Shown here piece by piece: positions 51,511 through 61,501 of a stretch of DNA of 64,000 nucleotides (the first letter of the stretch is position 1; each line of letters starts with the position of its first letter). This DNA comes from Klebsiella ornithinolytica NBRC 105727 = ATCC 31898 (GTDB lineage: Bacteria > Pseudomonadota > Gammaproteobacteria > Enterobacterales > Enterobacteriaceae): positions 1-64,000 of the forward strand of contig NZ_BCYR01000016.1 of assembly GCF_001598295.1 (NCBI RefSeq), given 5' to 3'. The position numbers and the translations under genes are program-made. The notes under the pieces were generated by a model, which saw nothing but the letters and a program-made list of their open reading frames with translations, was not told where the DNA came from and did no database searches.

Positions 51511-52266
51511 ATGAACAACCTGAATCCCGTTGCAACCTATGCGCTACGTCTCGGCGATAACGGCCTGGTGCTGGCCCAGCGCTTAGGCGCGTGGTGCGGC
51601 CATGCCCCGGAGCTGGAAATTGACCTCGCGCTGGCCAATATCGGCCTCGATCTGCTGGGCCAGGCGCGCAACTTCCTCAGCTATGCGGCTGAGCTGGCGG
51701 GGAGCGGCGATGAAGATACCCTGGCCTACGGTCGGGATGAACGTCAGTACGGCAATCTCCTGCTGGTGGAACAGCCGAACGGCAACTTTGCCGACACCAT
51801 CGCCCGTCAGTTCTTTATCGATGCCTGGCACGTGGCGCTGTTTACCCGGCTGGTTAACAGTCGTGATGCGCAAATTGCCGCCATCGCCGCCAAGGGGCTT
51901 AAAGAAGTGCGCTACCACCTGCGCTTCAGCCGCGGCTGGCTGGAGCGTCTGGGCAACGGCACCGAGGTGTCGGCGCAGAAAATGCAGCAGGCGGTCGATG
52001 GTCTGTGGCGCTTTACCGGGGAGCTGTTCCTCGCCGACGCGCTGGAGCTTGCCCTTGTCGAGCAGGGTATCGCCGTTGACCCCCGCGACCTGCAGGCGGA
52101 GTGGCAGAGTACGGTTCACACCGCGCTGCTTGACGCCGGGCTGCAGATCCCGCAAGAGGCGGCGTTTCGCCACGGCGGTAAACAGGGACTGCACAGTGAA
52201 CATCTCGGGCCGTTGCTGGCGGAAATGCAGTATCTGCAACGCGCTTATCCCGGTCAGCAGTGGTAA
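51511..52266 (+). CDS. paaC: Phenylacetyl-CoA epoxidase structural subunit PaaC
   Basis: A 251-residue ferritin-like partner of PaaA that has lost its metal site and stabilises the catalytic subunit. Family segments: YALRLGDNGLVLAQRL, LANIGLDLLGQARNFLSYAA and KEVRYHLRFSRGWLERLGNG. It lies 7 bp after paaB. The usual length in E. coli is 248. Confidence 0.96.
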   Translation: MNNLNPVATYALRLGDNGLVLAQRLGAWCGHAPELEIDLALANIGLDLLGQARNFLSYAAELAGSGDEDTLAYGRDERQYGNLLLVEQPNGNFADTIARQFFIDAWHVALFTRLVNSRDAQIAAIAAKGLKEVRYHLRFSRGWLERLGNGTEVSAQKMQQAVDGLWRFTGELFLADALELALVEQGIAVDPRDLQAEWQSTVHTALLDAGLQIPQEAAFRHGGKQGLHSEHLGPLLAEMQYLQRAYPGQQW

Positions 52267-52278
52267 CAGGAGGTGGCT

Positions 52279-52776
52279 ATGCAACGTCTCGCCGATATCG
52301 CACCCGCAGAAGTCCATGCTATCTGGGCGCTGTTAAGTGAGATCCCCGATCCGGAAGTGCCGGTGCTGACCATTACCGATCTTGGCATGGTGCGCAGCGT
52401 GGCGCCGCATGGCGAAGGCTGGGTGATTGGCTTTACGCCGACCTACTCGGGCTGCCCGGCGACCGAGCATCTGCTGGGGGAGATTCGCGCGACGATGGCT
52501 CGCCACGGCTATACGCCGGTGCATGTTGTCCTGCAGCTTGACCCGCCGTGGACCACCGACTGGATGAACCAGGATGCCCGCGAGCGTCTGCGCCAGTACG
52601 GCATCAGCCCGCCGCAGGGGCACGCCTGCCATGCCGGTCTTCCGCAGGAGGTGGTATGCCCGCGCTGCGGCAGCGTTCACACCACGCCGATCAGTGAATT
52701 CGGTTCGACGGCCTGTAAAGCGCTTTATCGCTGCGACAGCTGCCGTGAACCCTTTGATTACTTTAAATGTATTTGA
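52279..52776 (+). CDS. paaD: PaaD, Fe-S assembly-like factor for the epoxidase
   Basis: A 165-residue MIP18/DUF59-type protein needed for activity of the phenylacetyl-CoA epoxidase, probably in metal-centre maturation of PaaE or PaaA. The DUF59 core is IPDPEVPVLTITDLGMV and TPTYSGCPATEHL. A C-terminal zinc-ribbon-like tail has CPRCGS, TACKALYRCDSCREPFDYFKC. The ATG at 52279 matches E. coli, with AGGAGGTGG before it. Confidence 0.95.
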   Translation: MQRLADIAPAEVHAIWALLSEIPDPEVPVLTITDLGMVRSVAPHGEGWVIGFTPTYSGCPATEHLLGEIRATMARHGYTPVHVVLQLDPPWTTDWMNQDARERLRQYGISPPQGHACHAGLPQEVVCPRCGSVHTTPISEFGSTACKALYRCDSCREPFDYFKCI

Positions 52777-52783
52777 GGTTGCC

Positions 52784-53854
52784 ATGACGACGTTTCATTC
52801 GCTTACCGTCGCGAAAGTGGAGCCGGAAACCCGCGATGCGGTAACCATTACCTTTGCGATTCCCGACGCGCTACAGGCGGAGTATGCCTTCCGCCCGGGC
52901 CAGCACCTGACCGTGAAAGCCCGCCTCGGCGGGGAAGAGCTTCGCCGCTGCTACTCCATCTGTCGCAGCCGCTCGCCGGCAGAAATCAGCGTGGCGGTCA
53001 AAGCCATCGACGGCGGGCGTTTCTCCCGCTATGCGCAGAGCGATATCTGCCAGGGGATGGTGCTGGACGTGATGGTGCCGCAGGGGCACTTCGGCTACCA
53101 GCCGCAGGCCGGGCGCGAGGCTGACTATCTGGCGATTGCCGCCGGATCCGGTATCACGCCGATGATGGCGATTATTGGCGCCACGCTGGCCACCGAAGCG
53201 AATAGTCGCTTCACCCTGATTTATGGCAACCGCAGCAGCAGCAGCATGATGTTCCGTCAGGCGCTGGCGGATTTAAAAGACCGCTACCCGCAGCGGCTGC
53301 AGGTGGTGCATCTGTTCAGCCAGGAGTCGATGGACAGCGATTTGCTGCAGGGGCGCATTGATGGCGAAAAACTGCACGCGCTCTCCGCCAGACTGCTCGA
53401 TTTTAGCCGCTTCGACGAGGCCTTTATTTGCGGTCCGGCGGTGATGATGGATGAAGCCGAAACGGCGCTGCGCGAGCTGGGGATGGCGGAAAACCGGATT
53501 CATCTCGAGCGCTTTAATACGCCCGGAAGCAGCGTTAAACGCGCCACCGGCGTGCAGGCTGAAGGCCGCACCGTCACGATTCGTCAGGACGGCCGCGATC
53601 GGCAGATTGCCCTCACCGCGGAAGATGACAGCATTCTGGATGCGGCGCTGCGCCAGGGGGCGGATTTGCCCTTCGCCTGTAAAGGCGGCGTCTGCGCCAC
53701 CTGCAAATGTAAAGTGCTGCGCGGTGAAGTGGCGATGGCGGCCAACTACAGCCTGGAAGCGGACGAACTGGCTGCCGGATATGTCCTGAGCTGCCAGGCG
53801 CTGCCGACCAGCGGCGATGTGGTGGTGGACTTTGACGCAAGGGGAATGGCATGA
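52784..53854 (+). CDS. paaE: Phenylacetyl-CoA epoxidase reductase PaaE
   Basis: A 356-residue NADPH-dependent reductase that feeds electrons to PaaA. FAD-binding: FRPGQHLTVKA and RRCYSICRS. NAD(P) fold: AAGSGITPMMAII and FICGPAVMMDEAE. The C-terminal plant-type 2Fe-2S ferredoxin domain has the ligand cysteines in PFACKGGVCATCKCK plus the later YVLSCQA. Length equals E. coli PaaE. The stop overlaps the paaF start (ATGA). Confidence 0.96.
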   Translation: MTTFHSLTVAKVEPETRDAVTITFAIPDALQAEYAFRPGQHLTVKARLGGEELRRCYSICRSRSPAEISVAVKAIDGGRFSRYAQSDICQGMVLDVMVPQGHFGYQPQAGREADYLAIAAGSGITPMMAIIGATLATEANSRFTLIYGNRSSSSMMFRQALADLKDRYPQRLQVVHLFSQESMDSDLLQGRIDGEKLHALSARLLDFSRFDEAFICGPAVMMDEAETALRELGMAENRIHLERFNTPGSSVKRATGVQAEGRTVTIRQDGRDRQIALTAEDDSILDAALRQGADLPFACKGGVCATCKCKVLRGEVAMAANYSLEADELAAGYVLSCQALPTSGDVVVDFDARGMA

Positions 53855-54618
53855 GCGATCTGCTGATAACCCGTCACCAGCGGGTCCTGCTGCTGACCCT
53901 CAATCGCCCGCAGGCGCGAAATGCCTTGAATAACGCGCTGCTGACGCAGATTGCCGACGCCCTGGACGCGGCGGCGTCTGACCCGGATATCCGTGCCTGC
54001 GTGATCGGCGGCAACCGCCGTTTCTTTGCCGCCGGCGCCGACCTGAACGAAATGGCGGAAAAAGACCTGCCTGCCACGATGGATGATATTCGCCCACGTC
54101 TGTGGGCGCGGATTGATGCTTTTCCGAAGCCGCTGATCGCCGCTGTCAACGGCTACGCCCTTGGCGCGGGCTGCGAGCTGGCGCTGCTCTGCGACCTGGT
54201 GGTGGCGGGCGATAACGCGCGCTTCGGCCTGCCGGAAATCACTCTCGGTATTATGCCCGGCGCCGGAGGCACCCAGCGTCTGATCCGCTGCGTAGGGAAA
54301 GCGCTGGCCAGCCGGATGGTGCTGAGCGGTGAAAGTATTGATGCGCAGCGGGCGCAACAGGCCGGTCTGGTGAGCGAGATCGCCCCGGCGCTGTTGACCG
54401 ACGAATATGCCCTGAAGCTGGCGGCGACCATCGCCGGCCATTCGCCGCTGGCGCTGCGTGCGGCGAAACAGTCGCTGCGCCAGGCGCAGGAAGTGAGCCT
54501 TCAGGCCGGTCTTCAACAGGAACGCCAGCTGTTTACGCTGCTGAGCGCCACCGACGATCGCCGCGAAGGTATTGCCGCCTTCTTACAAAAACGAACCCCG
54601 GAATTTAAAGGACGCTAA
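53851..54618 (+). CDS. paaF: 2,3-dehydroadipyl-CoA hydratase PaaF
   Basis: A 255-residue crotonase-fold enoyl-CoA hydratase that hydrates 2,3-dehydroadipyl-CoA in the beta-oxidation-like lower pathway. Motifs: LNRPQARNALN, FAAGADLNEMAEKD, the oxyanion hole NGYALGAGCELAL, and the catalytic PEITLGIMPGAGGTQRL. Same length as in E. coli. The start overlaps the paaE stop by four bases and paaG follows after 2 bp. Confidence 0.95.
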   Translation: MSDLLITRHQRVLLLTLNRPQARNALNNALLTQIADALDAAASDPDIRACVIGGNRRFFAAGADLNEMAEKDLPATMDDIRPRLWARIDAFPKPLIAAVNGYALGAGCELALLCDLVVAGDNARFGLPEITLGIMPGAGGTQRLIRCVGKALASRMVLSGESIDAQRAQQAGLVSEIAPALLTDEYALKLAATIAGHSPLALRAAKQSLRQAQEVSLQAGLQQERQLFTLLSATDDRREGIAAFLQKRTPEFKGR

Positions 54619-54620
54619 TC

Positions 54621-55409
54621 GTGGACGCTTTTATTCTCAACGAAGTAGAACAGGGTGTGATGACGATTACCCTTAACCGCCCGGATCGTCTTAACAGCTT
54701 TAACGACCTTATGCATCAGCAGCTGGCGGCCTGTCTGACTCAGGCCGAGCGCGATGAGAACGTGCGCTGTCTGCTGATTACCGGTGCCGGCCGCGGTTTT
54801 TGCGCCGGCCAGGATTTAAATGATCGAAACGTCGACCCCAGCGGCCCGGCGCCGGATCTGGGCCTGTCCGTTGAGCGTTTCTATAACCCGCTGGTGCGCC
54901 GTCTGGCGGCGCTGCCGAAGCCGGTCATTGCCGCGGTGAACGGCGTGGCGGCAGGCGCGGGCGCCACCCTCGCGCTGGGCTGCGATATTGTCCTCGCCGC
55001 GCGGTCGGCGAATTTTGTGATGGCCTTCAGCAAGCTGGGGCTGGTCCCAGACTGCGGCGGTAGCTGGTTCCTGCCGCGGGTGGCCGGGCGCGCCCGGGCA
55101 ATGGGGCTGGCGCTGCTGGGTGAGAAGCTCAGCGCCGAACAGGCCGCTCAGTGGGGGATGATCTGGCAACTGGTGGAGGACGCCGAACTGGCCGATACCA
55201 GTCGTCAGCTGGCCCGCCATCTGGCGACGCAGCCGACCTTCGGTCTGGGGCTTATCAAAAAAGCGCTCCAGGCCTCGGAGACCAACGGCCTCGATGCGCA
55301 GCTGGATCTTGAGCGCGATTATCAGCGTCTGGCCGGACGCAGCGATGACTATCGGGAAGGCGTCAGTGCCTTCCTGGCGAAGCGTCCTCCACAGTTCAGC
55401 GGGAAATAG
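54621..55409 (+). CDS. paaG: 1,2-epoxyphenylacetyl-CoA isomerase PaaG
   Basis: A 262-residue crotonase-fold isomerase that turns the ring epoxide into oxepin-CoA. Motifs: LNRPDRLNSFNDLM, ITGAGRGFCAGQDLNDRNVD, AVNGVAAGAGATLALG and SKLGLVPDCGGSWFLPR with the catalytic Asp. The GTG at 54621 is the start. Its translation, DAFILNEVEQGVMTITLNRP, lines up with the E. coli protein of the same length. Confidence 0.95.
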   Translation: MDAFILNEVEQGVMTITLNRPDRLNSFNDLMHQQLAACLTQAERDENVRCLLITGAGRGFCAGQDLNDRNVDPSGPAPDLGLSVERFYNPLVRRLAALPKPVIAAVNGVAAGAGATLALGCDIVLAARSANFVMAFSKLGLVPDCGGSWFLPRVAGRARAMGLALLGEKLSAEQAAQWGMIWQLVEDAELADTSRQLARHLATQPTFGLGLIKKALQASETNGLDAQLDLERDYQRLAGRSDDYREGVSAFLAKRPPQFSGK

Positions 55410-55412
55410 ACC

Positions 55413-56855
55413 ATGAGCCAAACACTGCAAACCGTCGCCGTGATCGGCGCGGGCACCATGGGGGCCGGCATTGCGGAAGTGGCCGCTGCGGCCGGACATC
55501 CGGTTCTGCTCTACGATATCGCCGCCGAGGCGCTGACCCGCGCCGTGGAAGGTATTCGTCAGCGTCTGGCCGCCCGCGTGGCGCGCGGCAAGCTGACGGC
55601 GGATCAGGCGGATGCGCTTGTCGCCCGCCTTGTGCCGGTCACCGAGTTAGCCGCGCTGTCCGACGCCTGGCTGGTGATTGAAGCGGCGTCAGAGCGCCCG
55701 GATGTCAAAAAAGCGCTTTTCAACCAGCTGGCGGCGATCTGCTCCCCGTCAACGCTGCTGACCAGCAATACCTCATCGATCTCGATTACCGCCATTGCCG
55801 CCGATGTCAGGCACCCTGAGCGGGTGGCCGGGCTGCACTTCTTTAACCCCGCGCCGGTGATGAAACTGGTCGAGGTGGTGAGCGGCCTGGCGACATCGCC
55901 GGAAGTGGTTGAACAGCTGTGCCGGTGCGTGACGGCATGGGGAAAACAGCCGGTACGCTGCCGTTCGACGCCGGGGTTTATCGTTAACCGCGTGGCGCGG
56001 CCGTTCTATGCCGAAGCGTGGCGGGCGCTGGAGGAGCAGGTGGCTCCCCCGGCGGTGATTGATGCCGCGCTGCGCGACGGCGGCGGTTTCCCGATGGGGC
56101 CGCTGGCGTTGACCGACCTGATTGGTCAGGACGTCAACTTCGCCGTGACCTGTTCGGTCTTTAACGCGTTCTGGCAGGACCGCCGTTTTCTGCCGTCGCT
56201 GGTGCAGCAGGAGCTGGCGCTGGCCGGGCGTTTAGGCAAGAAGAGTGGACAGGGCGTCTATCGCTGGCCCATTGAGAGCGCATCGGTGCCGGCGCTGGCC
56301 GCCGTGGCTGAGACTCGCGGGGCCAAAACCGTCTGCACGACAGGTGACAGTGTCACCGGAAGGGTAGCGATCGCGCTGGACGATGTGCGACTGCTGGAAA
56401 CGGAAGGTGAAACCGCCCAGGCGCTGAGCGTGCGGTATGGCTGTCCGGTAGTGGTGTATGACTATTGCGCGGGTGACACCGTGGTTCTGGCAACGGCGGC
56501 GACGAACCCGGCGTCGGCGACCGACAAAGCGGTGCGCTATTTCCAGCAGCAGGGCAAGAAAGTGCTGCTGATTGCCGATTATCCTGGTCTGCTGGTCTGG
56601 CGTACCCTCGCCATGCTGATTAATGAAGCCCTCGACGCGGTGCAAAAAGGGGTCGCCAGCCCGGAAGATATCGATACCGCGATGCGCCTGGGCGTCAACT
56701 ACCCGCATGGCCCGCTGGCGTGGGGCGAATCTCTGGGCTGGCAGCGCGTGCTGCGCCTGCTGGAGAACCTGCAACAGCACTATGGCGAAGAGCGTTATCG
56801 CCCCGGTTCCTTACTGCGCCAGAAGGCGCTTGTGGAGAAGCGTAATGAGCAATGA
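55413..56855 (+). CDS. paaH: 3-hydroxyadipyl-CoA dehydrogenase PaaH
   Basis: A 480-residue NAD-dependent dehydrogenase. The cofactor loop is VIGAGTMGAGIAEVAAAAGH. The family signature HFFNPAPVMKLVEVV holds the catalytic His, and NRVARPFYAEA begins the C-terminal helical part. The second half repeats part of the C-terminal domain, as usual in PaaH. It oxidises 3-hydroxyadipyl-CoA to 3-oxoadipyl-CoA. Its last 11 bases overlap paaI. Confidence 0.95.
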   Translation: MSQTLQTVAVIGAGTMGAGIAEVAAAAGHPVLLYDIAAEALTRAVEGIRQRLAARVARGKLTADQADALVARLVPVTELAALSDAWLVIEAASERPDVKKALFNQLAAICSPSTLLTSNTSSISITAIAADVRHPERVAGLHFFNPAPVMKLVEVVSGLATSPEVVEQLCRCVTAWGKQPVRCRSTPGFIVNRVARPFYAEAWRALEEQVAPPAVIDAALRDGGGFPMGPLALTDLIGQDVNFAVTCSVFNAFWQDRRFLPSLVQQELALAGRLGKKSGQGVYRWPIESASVPALAAVAETRGAKTVCTTGDSVTGRVAIALDDVRLLETEGETAQALSVRYGCPVVVYDYCAGDTVVLATAATNPASATDKAVRYFQQQGKKVLLIADYPGLLVWRTLAMLINEALDAVQKGVASPEDIDTAMRLGVNYPHGPLAWGESLGWQRVLRLLENLQQHYGEERYRPGSLLRQKALVEKRNEQ

Positions 56856-57267
56856 GGCCTGGCGCAACGCGCGCGCGATGTACGAAAAAGATACCTGCGC
56901 CAGAACCCTGGGCATCGAGATTATTGAAATGGATGACGGCTATGCGCAGATGAGCATGACCGTCTCGTCAGCCATGCTTAACGGCCATCAGACCTGTCAC
57001 GGCGGGCAGCTGTTTTCGCTGGCCGACACCGCATTTGCCTATGCCTGCAACAGCCAGGGGCTGGCGGCGGTGGCTTCTGCCGCCAGTATCGACTTCCTGC
57101 GTCCGGCCTTTGCCGGCGACCGGCTGGTCGCCACGGCACGGGTGAAGCAGCAGGGGAAACTGACCGGCGTCTACGACATTGAAATCGTTAATCAACAACA
57201 AAAGATTGTGGCCCTGTTTCGCGGCAAATCGCACCGCATCGGCGGCACAATTACGGGAGAAGTCTGA
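56845..57267 (+). CDS. paaI: Hydroxyphenylacetyl-CoA thioesterase PaaI
   Basis: A 140-residue hot-dog-fold thioesterase. The catalytic part is [22 protein letters not shown] with the conserved His-Gly-Gly and Asp. It probably rescues CoA from ring-hydroxylated dead-end phenylacetyl-CoA esters. The start ATG lies inside the end of paaH and the stop overlaps the paaJ start (TGATG). Confidence 0.95.
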   Translation: MSNEAWRNARAMYEKDTCARTLGIEIIEMDDGYAQMSMTVSSAMLNGHQTCHGGQLFSLADTAFAYACNSQGLAAVASAASIDFLRPAFAGDRLVATARVKQQGKLTGVYDIEIVNQQQKIVALFRGKSHRIGGTITGEV

Positions 57268-58472
57268 TGCGTGACGCCTTTATCTGTGATGGGATTCGTA
57301 CGCCGATTGGTCGTTACGGCGGGGCGCTGGCCAGCGTCCGCGCCGATGATTTAGCCGCCATTCCGCTGCGAGAGTTGCTGAGCCGTAATCCGGGTCTCGA
57401 TCCATCGGCTATCGATGATGTGATTTTCGGCTGCGCGAACCAGGCCGGGGAAGATAACCGCAACGTGGCGCATATGGCGACGCTGTTGGCGGGCTACCCG
57501 CAGAGCGTCTCCGGCACCACCATCAACCGGCTGTGTGGTTCCGGCCTGGATGCGATCGGCTTTGCCGCACGCGCCATCAAAGCCGGGGATGCGGATCTGA
57601 TGATTGCCGGCGGCGTGGAATCGATGTCGCGGGCGCCGTTTGTGATGGGCAAAGCCAGCGCGCCGTTCCAGCGACAGGCCGAGCTGTTTGATACCACCAT
57701 CGGCTGGCGTTTTGTGAACCCGCTCATGCAGCAGCAATTTGGCACTGACAGTATGCCGGAAACGGCAGAGAATGTAGCTGAGTTGTTAAATATCAGCCGG
57801 GCCGATCAGGATGCCTTCGCTTTTCGCAGCCAGCAGCTGACGGCGAAAGCGCAGCGGGCGGGGATTCTGGCGCAGGAAATCGTGCCGGTACAGATTATTG
57901 GCAAGAAAGGGGCGGTGAGCGCGGTTCGCGAGGATGAACACCCGCGTGCCGAGACCACCCTTGAACAGCTGGCGGGATTAAAAACGCCCTTTCGCAAAGG
58001 CGGCGTGGTCACCGCCGGAAACGCCTCCGGGGTGAACGATGGCGCCGCTGCGCTGATTATCGCCAGCGAACAGCAGGCGCGGGCGCAGGGGTTAACCCCA
58101 CGCGCACGAATTGTGGCGATGGCGACCGCGGGCGTGGAGCCAAAGTTTATGGGGCTGGGGCCGGTGCCGGCGGTACGCAAAGTGCTGGAGCGCGCCGGAC
58201 TGAATATTAACGATATGGATGTTATCGAACTGAACGAAGCCTTTGCTGCACAGGCCCTGGGCGTCCTCAGGCAGCTGGGTCTGGCGGACGATGCTGAGCA
58301 TGTTAACCCCAACGGCGGGGCTATCGCCTTAGGTCATCCATTGGGAATGAGCGGCGCGCGGCTGGCATTGAGCGCCAGCCTGGAGCTGCAGCGACGGAAC
58401 GGGCGCTATGCGCTGTGTACGATGTGTATTGGCGTGGGTCAGGGCATTGCCATGATCCTTGAGCGAGTGTGA
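57267..58472 (+). CDS. paaJ: 3-oxoadipyl-CoA/3-oxo-5,6-dehydrosuberyl-CoA thiolase PaaJ
   Basis: A 401-residue thiolase that acts twice in the pathway, releasing acetyl-CoA. The acyl-enzyme Cys is in [14 protein letters not shown], the His in [14 protein letters not shown], and the second Cys in [11 protein letters not shown]. The N-terminus [16 protein letters not shown] is typical. Length equals E. coli PaaJ. Confidence 0.96.
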   Translation: MRDAFICDGIRTPIGRYGGALASVRADDLAAIPLRELLSRNPGLDPSAIDDVIFGCANQAGEDNRNVAHMATLLAGYPQSVSGTTINRLCGSGLDAIGFAARAIKAGDADLMIAGGVESMSRAPFVMGKASAPFQRQAELFDTTIGWRFVNPLMQQQFGTDSMPETAENVAELLNISRADQDAFAFRSQQLTAKAQRAGILAQEIVPVQIIGKKGAVSAVREDEHPRAETTLEQLAGLKTPFRKGGVVTAGNASGVNDGAAALIIASEQQARAQGLTPRARIVAMATAGVEPKFMGLGPVPAVRKVLERAGLNINDMDVIELNEAFAAQALGVLRQLGLADDAEHVNPNGGAIALGHPLGMSGARLALSASLELQRRNGRYALCTMCIGVGQGIAMILERV

Positions 58473-58498
58473 GCGACTTTACCTGCGAGTACCCTAAA

Positions 58499-59815
58499 AT
58501 GATAACTAATACAAAATTAGATCCGATTGAAACTGCTTCTCGTGACGAATTACACGCTTTGCAAACCCAGCGCCTGAAATGGACGCTGAAACATGCCTAT
58601 GACAATGTGCCGATGTACCGGCGTAAATTTGATGCGGCGGGCGTCCATCCTGACGATTTTCGCGAACTGAGCGACCTGAGCAAGTTCCCGTGTACCACCA
58701 AACAGGATCTGCGCGATAACTATCCGTTTGATACCTTTGCGGTACCGATGGAACAAATTGTGCGTATTCATGCCTCTTCCGGTACCACCGGCAAACCGAC
58801 GGTGGTGGGCTATACGCAAAATGATATCGACACCTGGGCCAACATCGTTGCCCGTTCGCTGCGCGCCGCCGGCGGTACGGCAAAAGATAAAATTCATGTC
58901 GCCTACGGCTACGGGCTGTTCACCGGCGGTCTCGGCGCCCACTACGGCGCAGAGCGCCTGGGGGCCACGGTGATCCCGATGTCCGGCGGCCAGACGGAAA
59001 AACAGGCGCAGCTGATCCGCGATTTTCAGCCGGACATGATCATGGTGACACCGTCCTACTGCCTGAATCTGATTGAAGAGCTGGAACGCCAGATGGGCGG
59101 CGACGCCAGCGGCTGCTCGCTGCGGGTCGGCGTCTTCGGCGCCGAGCCGTGGACGCTGGCGATGCGGGGAGAGATTGAGCGTCGCCTGGGGATCTCCGCG
59201 CTGGATATTTACGGCTTGTCGGAAGTGATGGGGCCGGGGGTGGCGATGGAGTGTCTGGAAACCGCCGACGGCCCGACTATCTGGGAAGATCACTTCTTCC
59301 CGGAAGTGGTTAACCCCAACGACGGTACGCCGCTGGCGGATGGCGAACACGGCGAGCTGCTGTTTACCACGCTGACCAAAGAGGCGCTGCCGGTGATTCG
59401 TTACCGTACCCGCGATCTGACCCGTCTGCTGCCGGGCACCGCACGCACCATGCGCCGGATGGATCGCATCAGCGGGCGCAGCGACGATATGCTGATTATT
59501 CGCGGGGTAAACGTCTTCCCGTCGCAGCTGGAAGAGGAGATCCTTAAAGTCGAGCATCTGTCGCCGCACTATCAGCTGGAAGTCAATCGTCGCGGCCATC
59601 TTGATTCACTTTCTGTTCGCGTCGAGCTGAAAGAGAGCAGCTTGTCGTTGAGTCATGAACAGCGCTGCCAGATCTGCCATCAGCTGCGCCACCGTATTAA
59701 GTCGATGGTCGGGATTTCGACGGATATTAGCATCGTCAACTGCGGCAGTATCCCTCGTTCGGAAGGTAAGGCCTGCCGCGTCTCCGACCTGCGCAAAATC
59801 GTCGCCAACGGTTAA
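58499..59815 (+). CDS. paaK: Phenylacetate-CoA ligase PaaK
   Basis: A 438-residue AMP-forming ligase that activates phenylacetate with ATP and CoA, the first step of the pathway. Adenylation motifs: HASSGTTGKPTVVGYT, YGLSEVMGPGVAME, YRTRDLTRLLPGT and SGRSDDMLIIRGVNVFPS, with a conserved Lys near the end (SEGKACRV). The ATG at 58499 corresponds to E. coli MITNTKLDPIETAS. A GTG overlapping the paaJ stop (58469) would add ten residues. Last gene of the operon; a terminator follows. Confidence 0.95.
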   Translation: MITNTKLDPIETASRDELHALQTQRLKWTLKHAYDNVPMYRRKFDAAGVHPDDFRELSDLSKFPCTTKQDLRDNYPFDTFAVPMEQIVRIHASSGTTGKPTVVGYTQNDIDTWANIVARSLRAAGGTAKDKIHVAYGYGLFTGGLGAHYGAERLGATVIPMSGGQTEKQAQLIRDFQPDMIMVTPSYCLNLIEELERQMGGDASGCSLRVGVFGAEPWTLAMRGEIERRLGISALDIYGLSEVMGPGVAMECLETADGPTIWEDHFFPEVVNPNDGTPLADGEHGELLFTTLTKEALPVIRYRTRDLTRLLPGTARTMRRMDRISGRSDDMLIIRGVNVFPSQLEEEILKVEHLSPHYQLEVNRRGHLDSLSVRVELKESSLSLSHEQRCQICHQLRHRIKSMVGISTDISIVNCGSIPRSEGKACRVSDLRKIVANG

Positions 59816-59864
59816 GCCGCGACGTCCCGGCGGCGGCTTGCGCCCGACCCGGGATCCAGACCCG

Positions 59865-59896
59865 ATCCCCGGTTAGCCTGCGCTACCGGGGATTTT
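59865..59896 (+). terminator. Terminator between paaK and paaX
   Basis: ATCCCCGGT and ACCGGGGAT form a 9-bp perfect stem around an 11-base loop, followed by TTT. It ends the catabolic operon 50 bp after paaK, before the separately transcribed paaX. Confidence 0.75.
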
Positions 59897-59935
59897 CCTG
59901 TGCTATGATTCAGAAAGGACAACAATAACAACAGA

Positions 59936-60871
59936 ATGAATCAAATGAGTAAACTCGATACTTTTATTCAACAGGCGGTCGAAGCGATGCCTGTCAGCGG
60001 CACTTCGCTGATTGCCTCGCTGTACGGAGATTCATTGCTACAACGCGGTGGTGAAGTGTGGCTCGGCAGCGTGGCCGCGCTGCTGGAAGGGCTGGGTTTT
60101 GGCGAACGGTTCGTGCGCACGGCGCTGTTCCGGCTGAACAAAGAGGAGTGGCTGGATGTGGTGCGCATCGGCCGACGCAGTTTCTATCGTCTGAGCGACA
60201 AAGGGCTGCGCCTGACGCGCCGGGCGGAGCATAAAATCTACCGCGCCAGCGCGCCGGAATGGGACGGGACCTGGCTGCTGCTGCTGTCGGAAGGGCTGGA
60301 GAAAAATCAGCTGGCGGAAGTGAAAAAGCAGCTGCTGTGGCAAGGCTTTGGCGCTCTGGCACCGAGTCTGCTCGCCTCGCCGTCGCAAAAAATGGCGGAT
60401 GTTCAGTCGCTGCTGCACGAAGCGGGCGTGGCGGAAAACGTGATCTGTTTTGAAGCCCATTCGCCATTGGCGCTCTCCCAGGCGGCGCTGCGCGCCCGGG
60501 TTGAAGAGTGCTGGCATTTGACCGAGCAGAACACGATGTACGACACCTTTATTGCTCTGTTTCGCCCGCTGCTACCGCTATTGCGCGATGCGGATGCCGA
60601 CGAGTTAACGCCGCAACGTTGCTTTCAGATCCAGCTGCTGCTGATCCATTTCTATCGTCGCGTGGTGCTCAAAGATCCGCTGTTACCGGAGGAGCTCCTG
60701 CCTGCGCACTGGGCCGGCCAAACCGCGCGCCAGCTGTGCATCAATATTTACCAGCGGGTGGCACCGGGCGCGCTGACCTTCGTCGGCGAAAAAGGGGAAA
60801 GCTCGGTGGGGGAACTGCCTGCACCGGGGCCGCTCTATTATCAGCGTTTTGGCGGTTTGCCAGGCGCCTAA
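59936..60871 (+). CDS. paaX: Phenylacetate-responsive repressor PaaX
   Basis: A 311-residue repressor that releases DNA on binding phenylacetyl-CoA. The N-terminal HTH region is VSGTSLIASLYGDS and FGERFVRTALFRLNKEEWLDV. The middle and C-terminal domains carry WLLLLSEGLEKNQLAEVKKQ and LLIHFYRRVVLKDPLLPEELL. E. coli PaaX starts at the third residue-like MSKLDTFI, here 59945, so either ATG (59936 or 59945) may be used. The C-terminal end is a few residues shorter than in E. coli. A TGCTATGAT -10-like element lies at about 59902. Confidence 0.95.
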   Translation: MNQMSKLDTFIQQAVEAMPVSGTSLIASLYGDSLLQRGGEVWLGSVAALLEGLGFGERFVRTALFRLNKEEWLDVVRIGRRSFYRLSDKGLRLTRRAEHKIYRASAPEWDGTWLLLLSEGLEKNQLAEVKKQLLWQGFGALAPSLLASPSQKMADVQSLLHEAGVAENVICFEAHSPLALSQAALRARVEECWHLTEQNTMYDTFIALFRPLLPLLRDADADELTPQRCFQIQLLLIHFYRRVVLKDPLLPEELLPAHWAGQTARQLCINIYQRVAPGALTFVGEKGESSVGELPAPGPLYYQRFGGLPGA

Positions 60872-60880
60872 GGAGGCTTG

Positions 60881-61477
60881 ATGCCGATTTATCAGATTGA
60901 CGGTATGACCCCCGTTGTACCGGATGAAAGCTATGTGCATCCCACGGCGGTGCTGATTGGCGACGTGATCCTCGGGAAAGGCGTCTACGTCGGCCCTAAC
61001 GCCAGCCTGCGCGGTGATTTCGGGCGCATCGTGGTGAAAGATGGCGCCAACATTCAGGATAACTGCGTGATGCACGGCTTTCCCGGCCAGGATACGGTGG
61101 TCGAAGAGGACGGGCATATCGGTCACGGGGCGATCCTTCACGGCTGCGTTATCGGCCGCAACGCGCTGGTGGGGATGAGCGCGGTGATTATCGACGGCGC
61201 AACGATTGGCGAAAACAGCATCGTCGGCGCCTCGGCGTTCGTTAAGGCTAAAGCCGAGATGCCGGCCAACCATCTGATCGTCGGCAGCCCGGCGAAGGCC
61301 ATTCGCACCCTGAGCGAACAGGAGATCGCGTGGAAAAAGCAGGGGACGCGGGAGTATCAGGCGCTGGTCGAGCGCTGCCAGCAAACGCTGCATCAGGTAG
61401 AGCCGCTGAAAGAGGTGGAGCCGCAGAGAAAGCGGCTGGAGTTTGATGAAAGCCTGCGGCCGAAATCATCATCCTGA
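60881..61477 (+). CDS. paaY: PaaY, gamma-carbonic anhydrase-fold thioesterase
   Basis: A 198-residue left-handed beta-helix protein built from hexapeptide repeats ([21 protein letters not shown] and later [19 protein letters not shown]). The His residues in [14 protein letters not shown] and LHGC make the metal site. PaaY acts as a thioesterase that clears toxic phenylacetate intermediates with PaaI. The ATG at 60881 follows AAGGAGGCTTG and is 9 bp after paaX, so the two are co-transcribed. Confidence 0.94.
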   Translation: MPIYQIDGMTPVVPDESYVHPTAVLIGDVILGKGVYVGPNASLRGDFGRIVVKDGANIQDNCVMHGFPGQDTVVEEDGHIGHGAILHGCVIGRNALVGMSAVIIDGATIGENSIVGASAFVKAKAEMPANHLIVGSPAKAIRTLSEQEIAWKKQGTREYQALVERCQQTLHQVEPLKEVEPQRKRLEFDESLRPKSSS

Positions 61478-61501
61478 ACCAGAGCCCCTGGCTTCGAGGG
61501 C

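Noticed and set aside
58550-59599. 349-codon minus-strand frame over paaK
   Set aside because: Shadow of paaK; no RBS and no recognisable domain.
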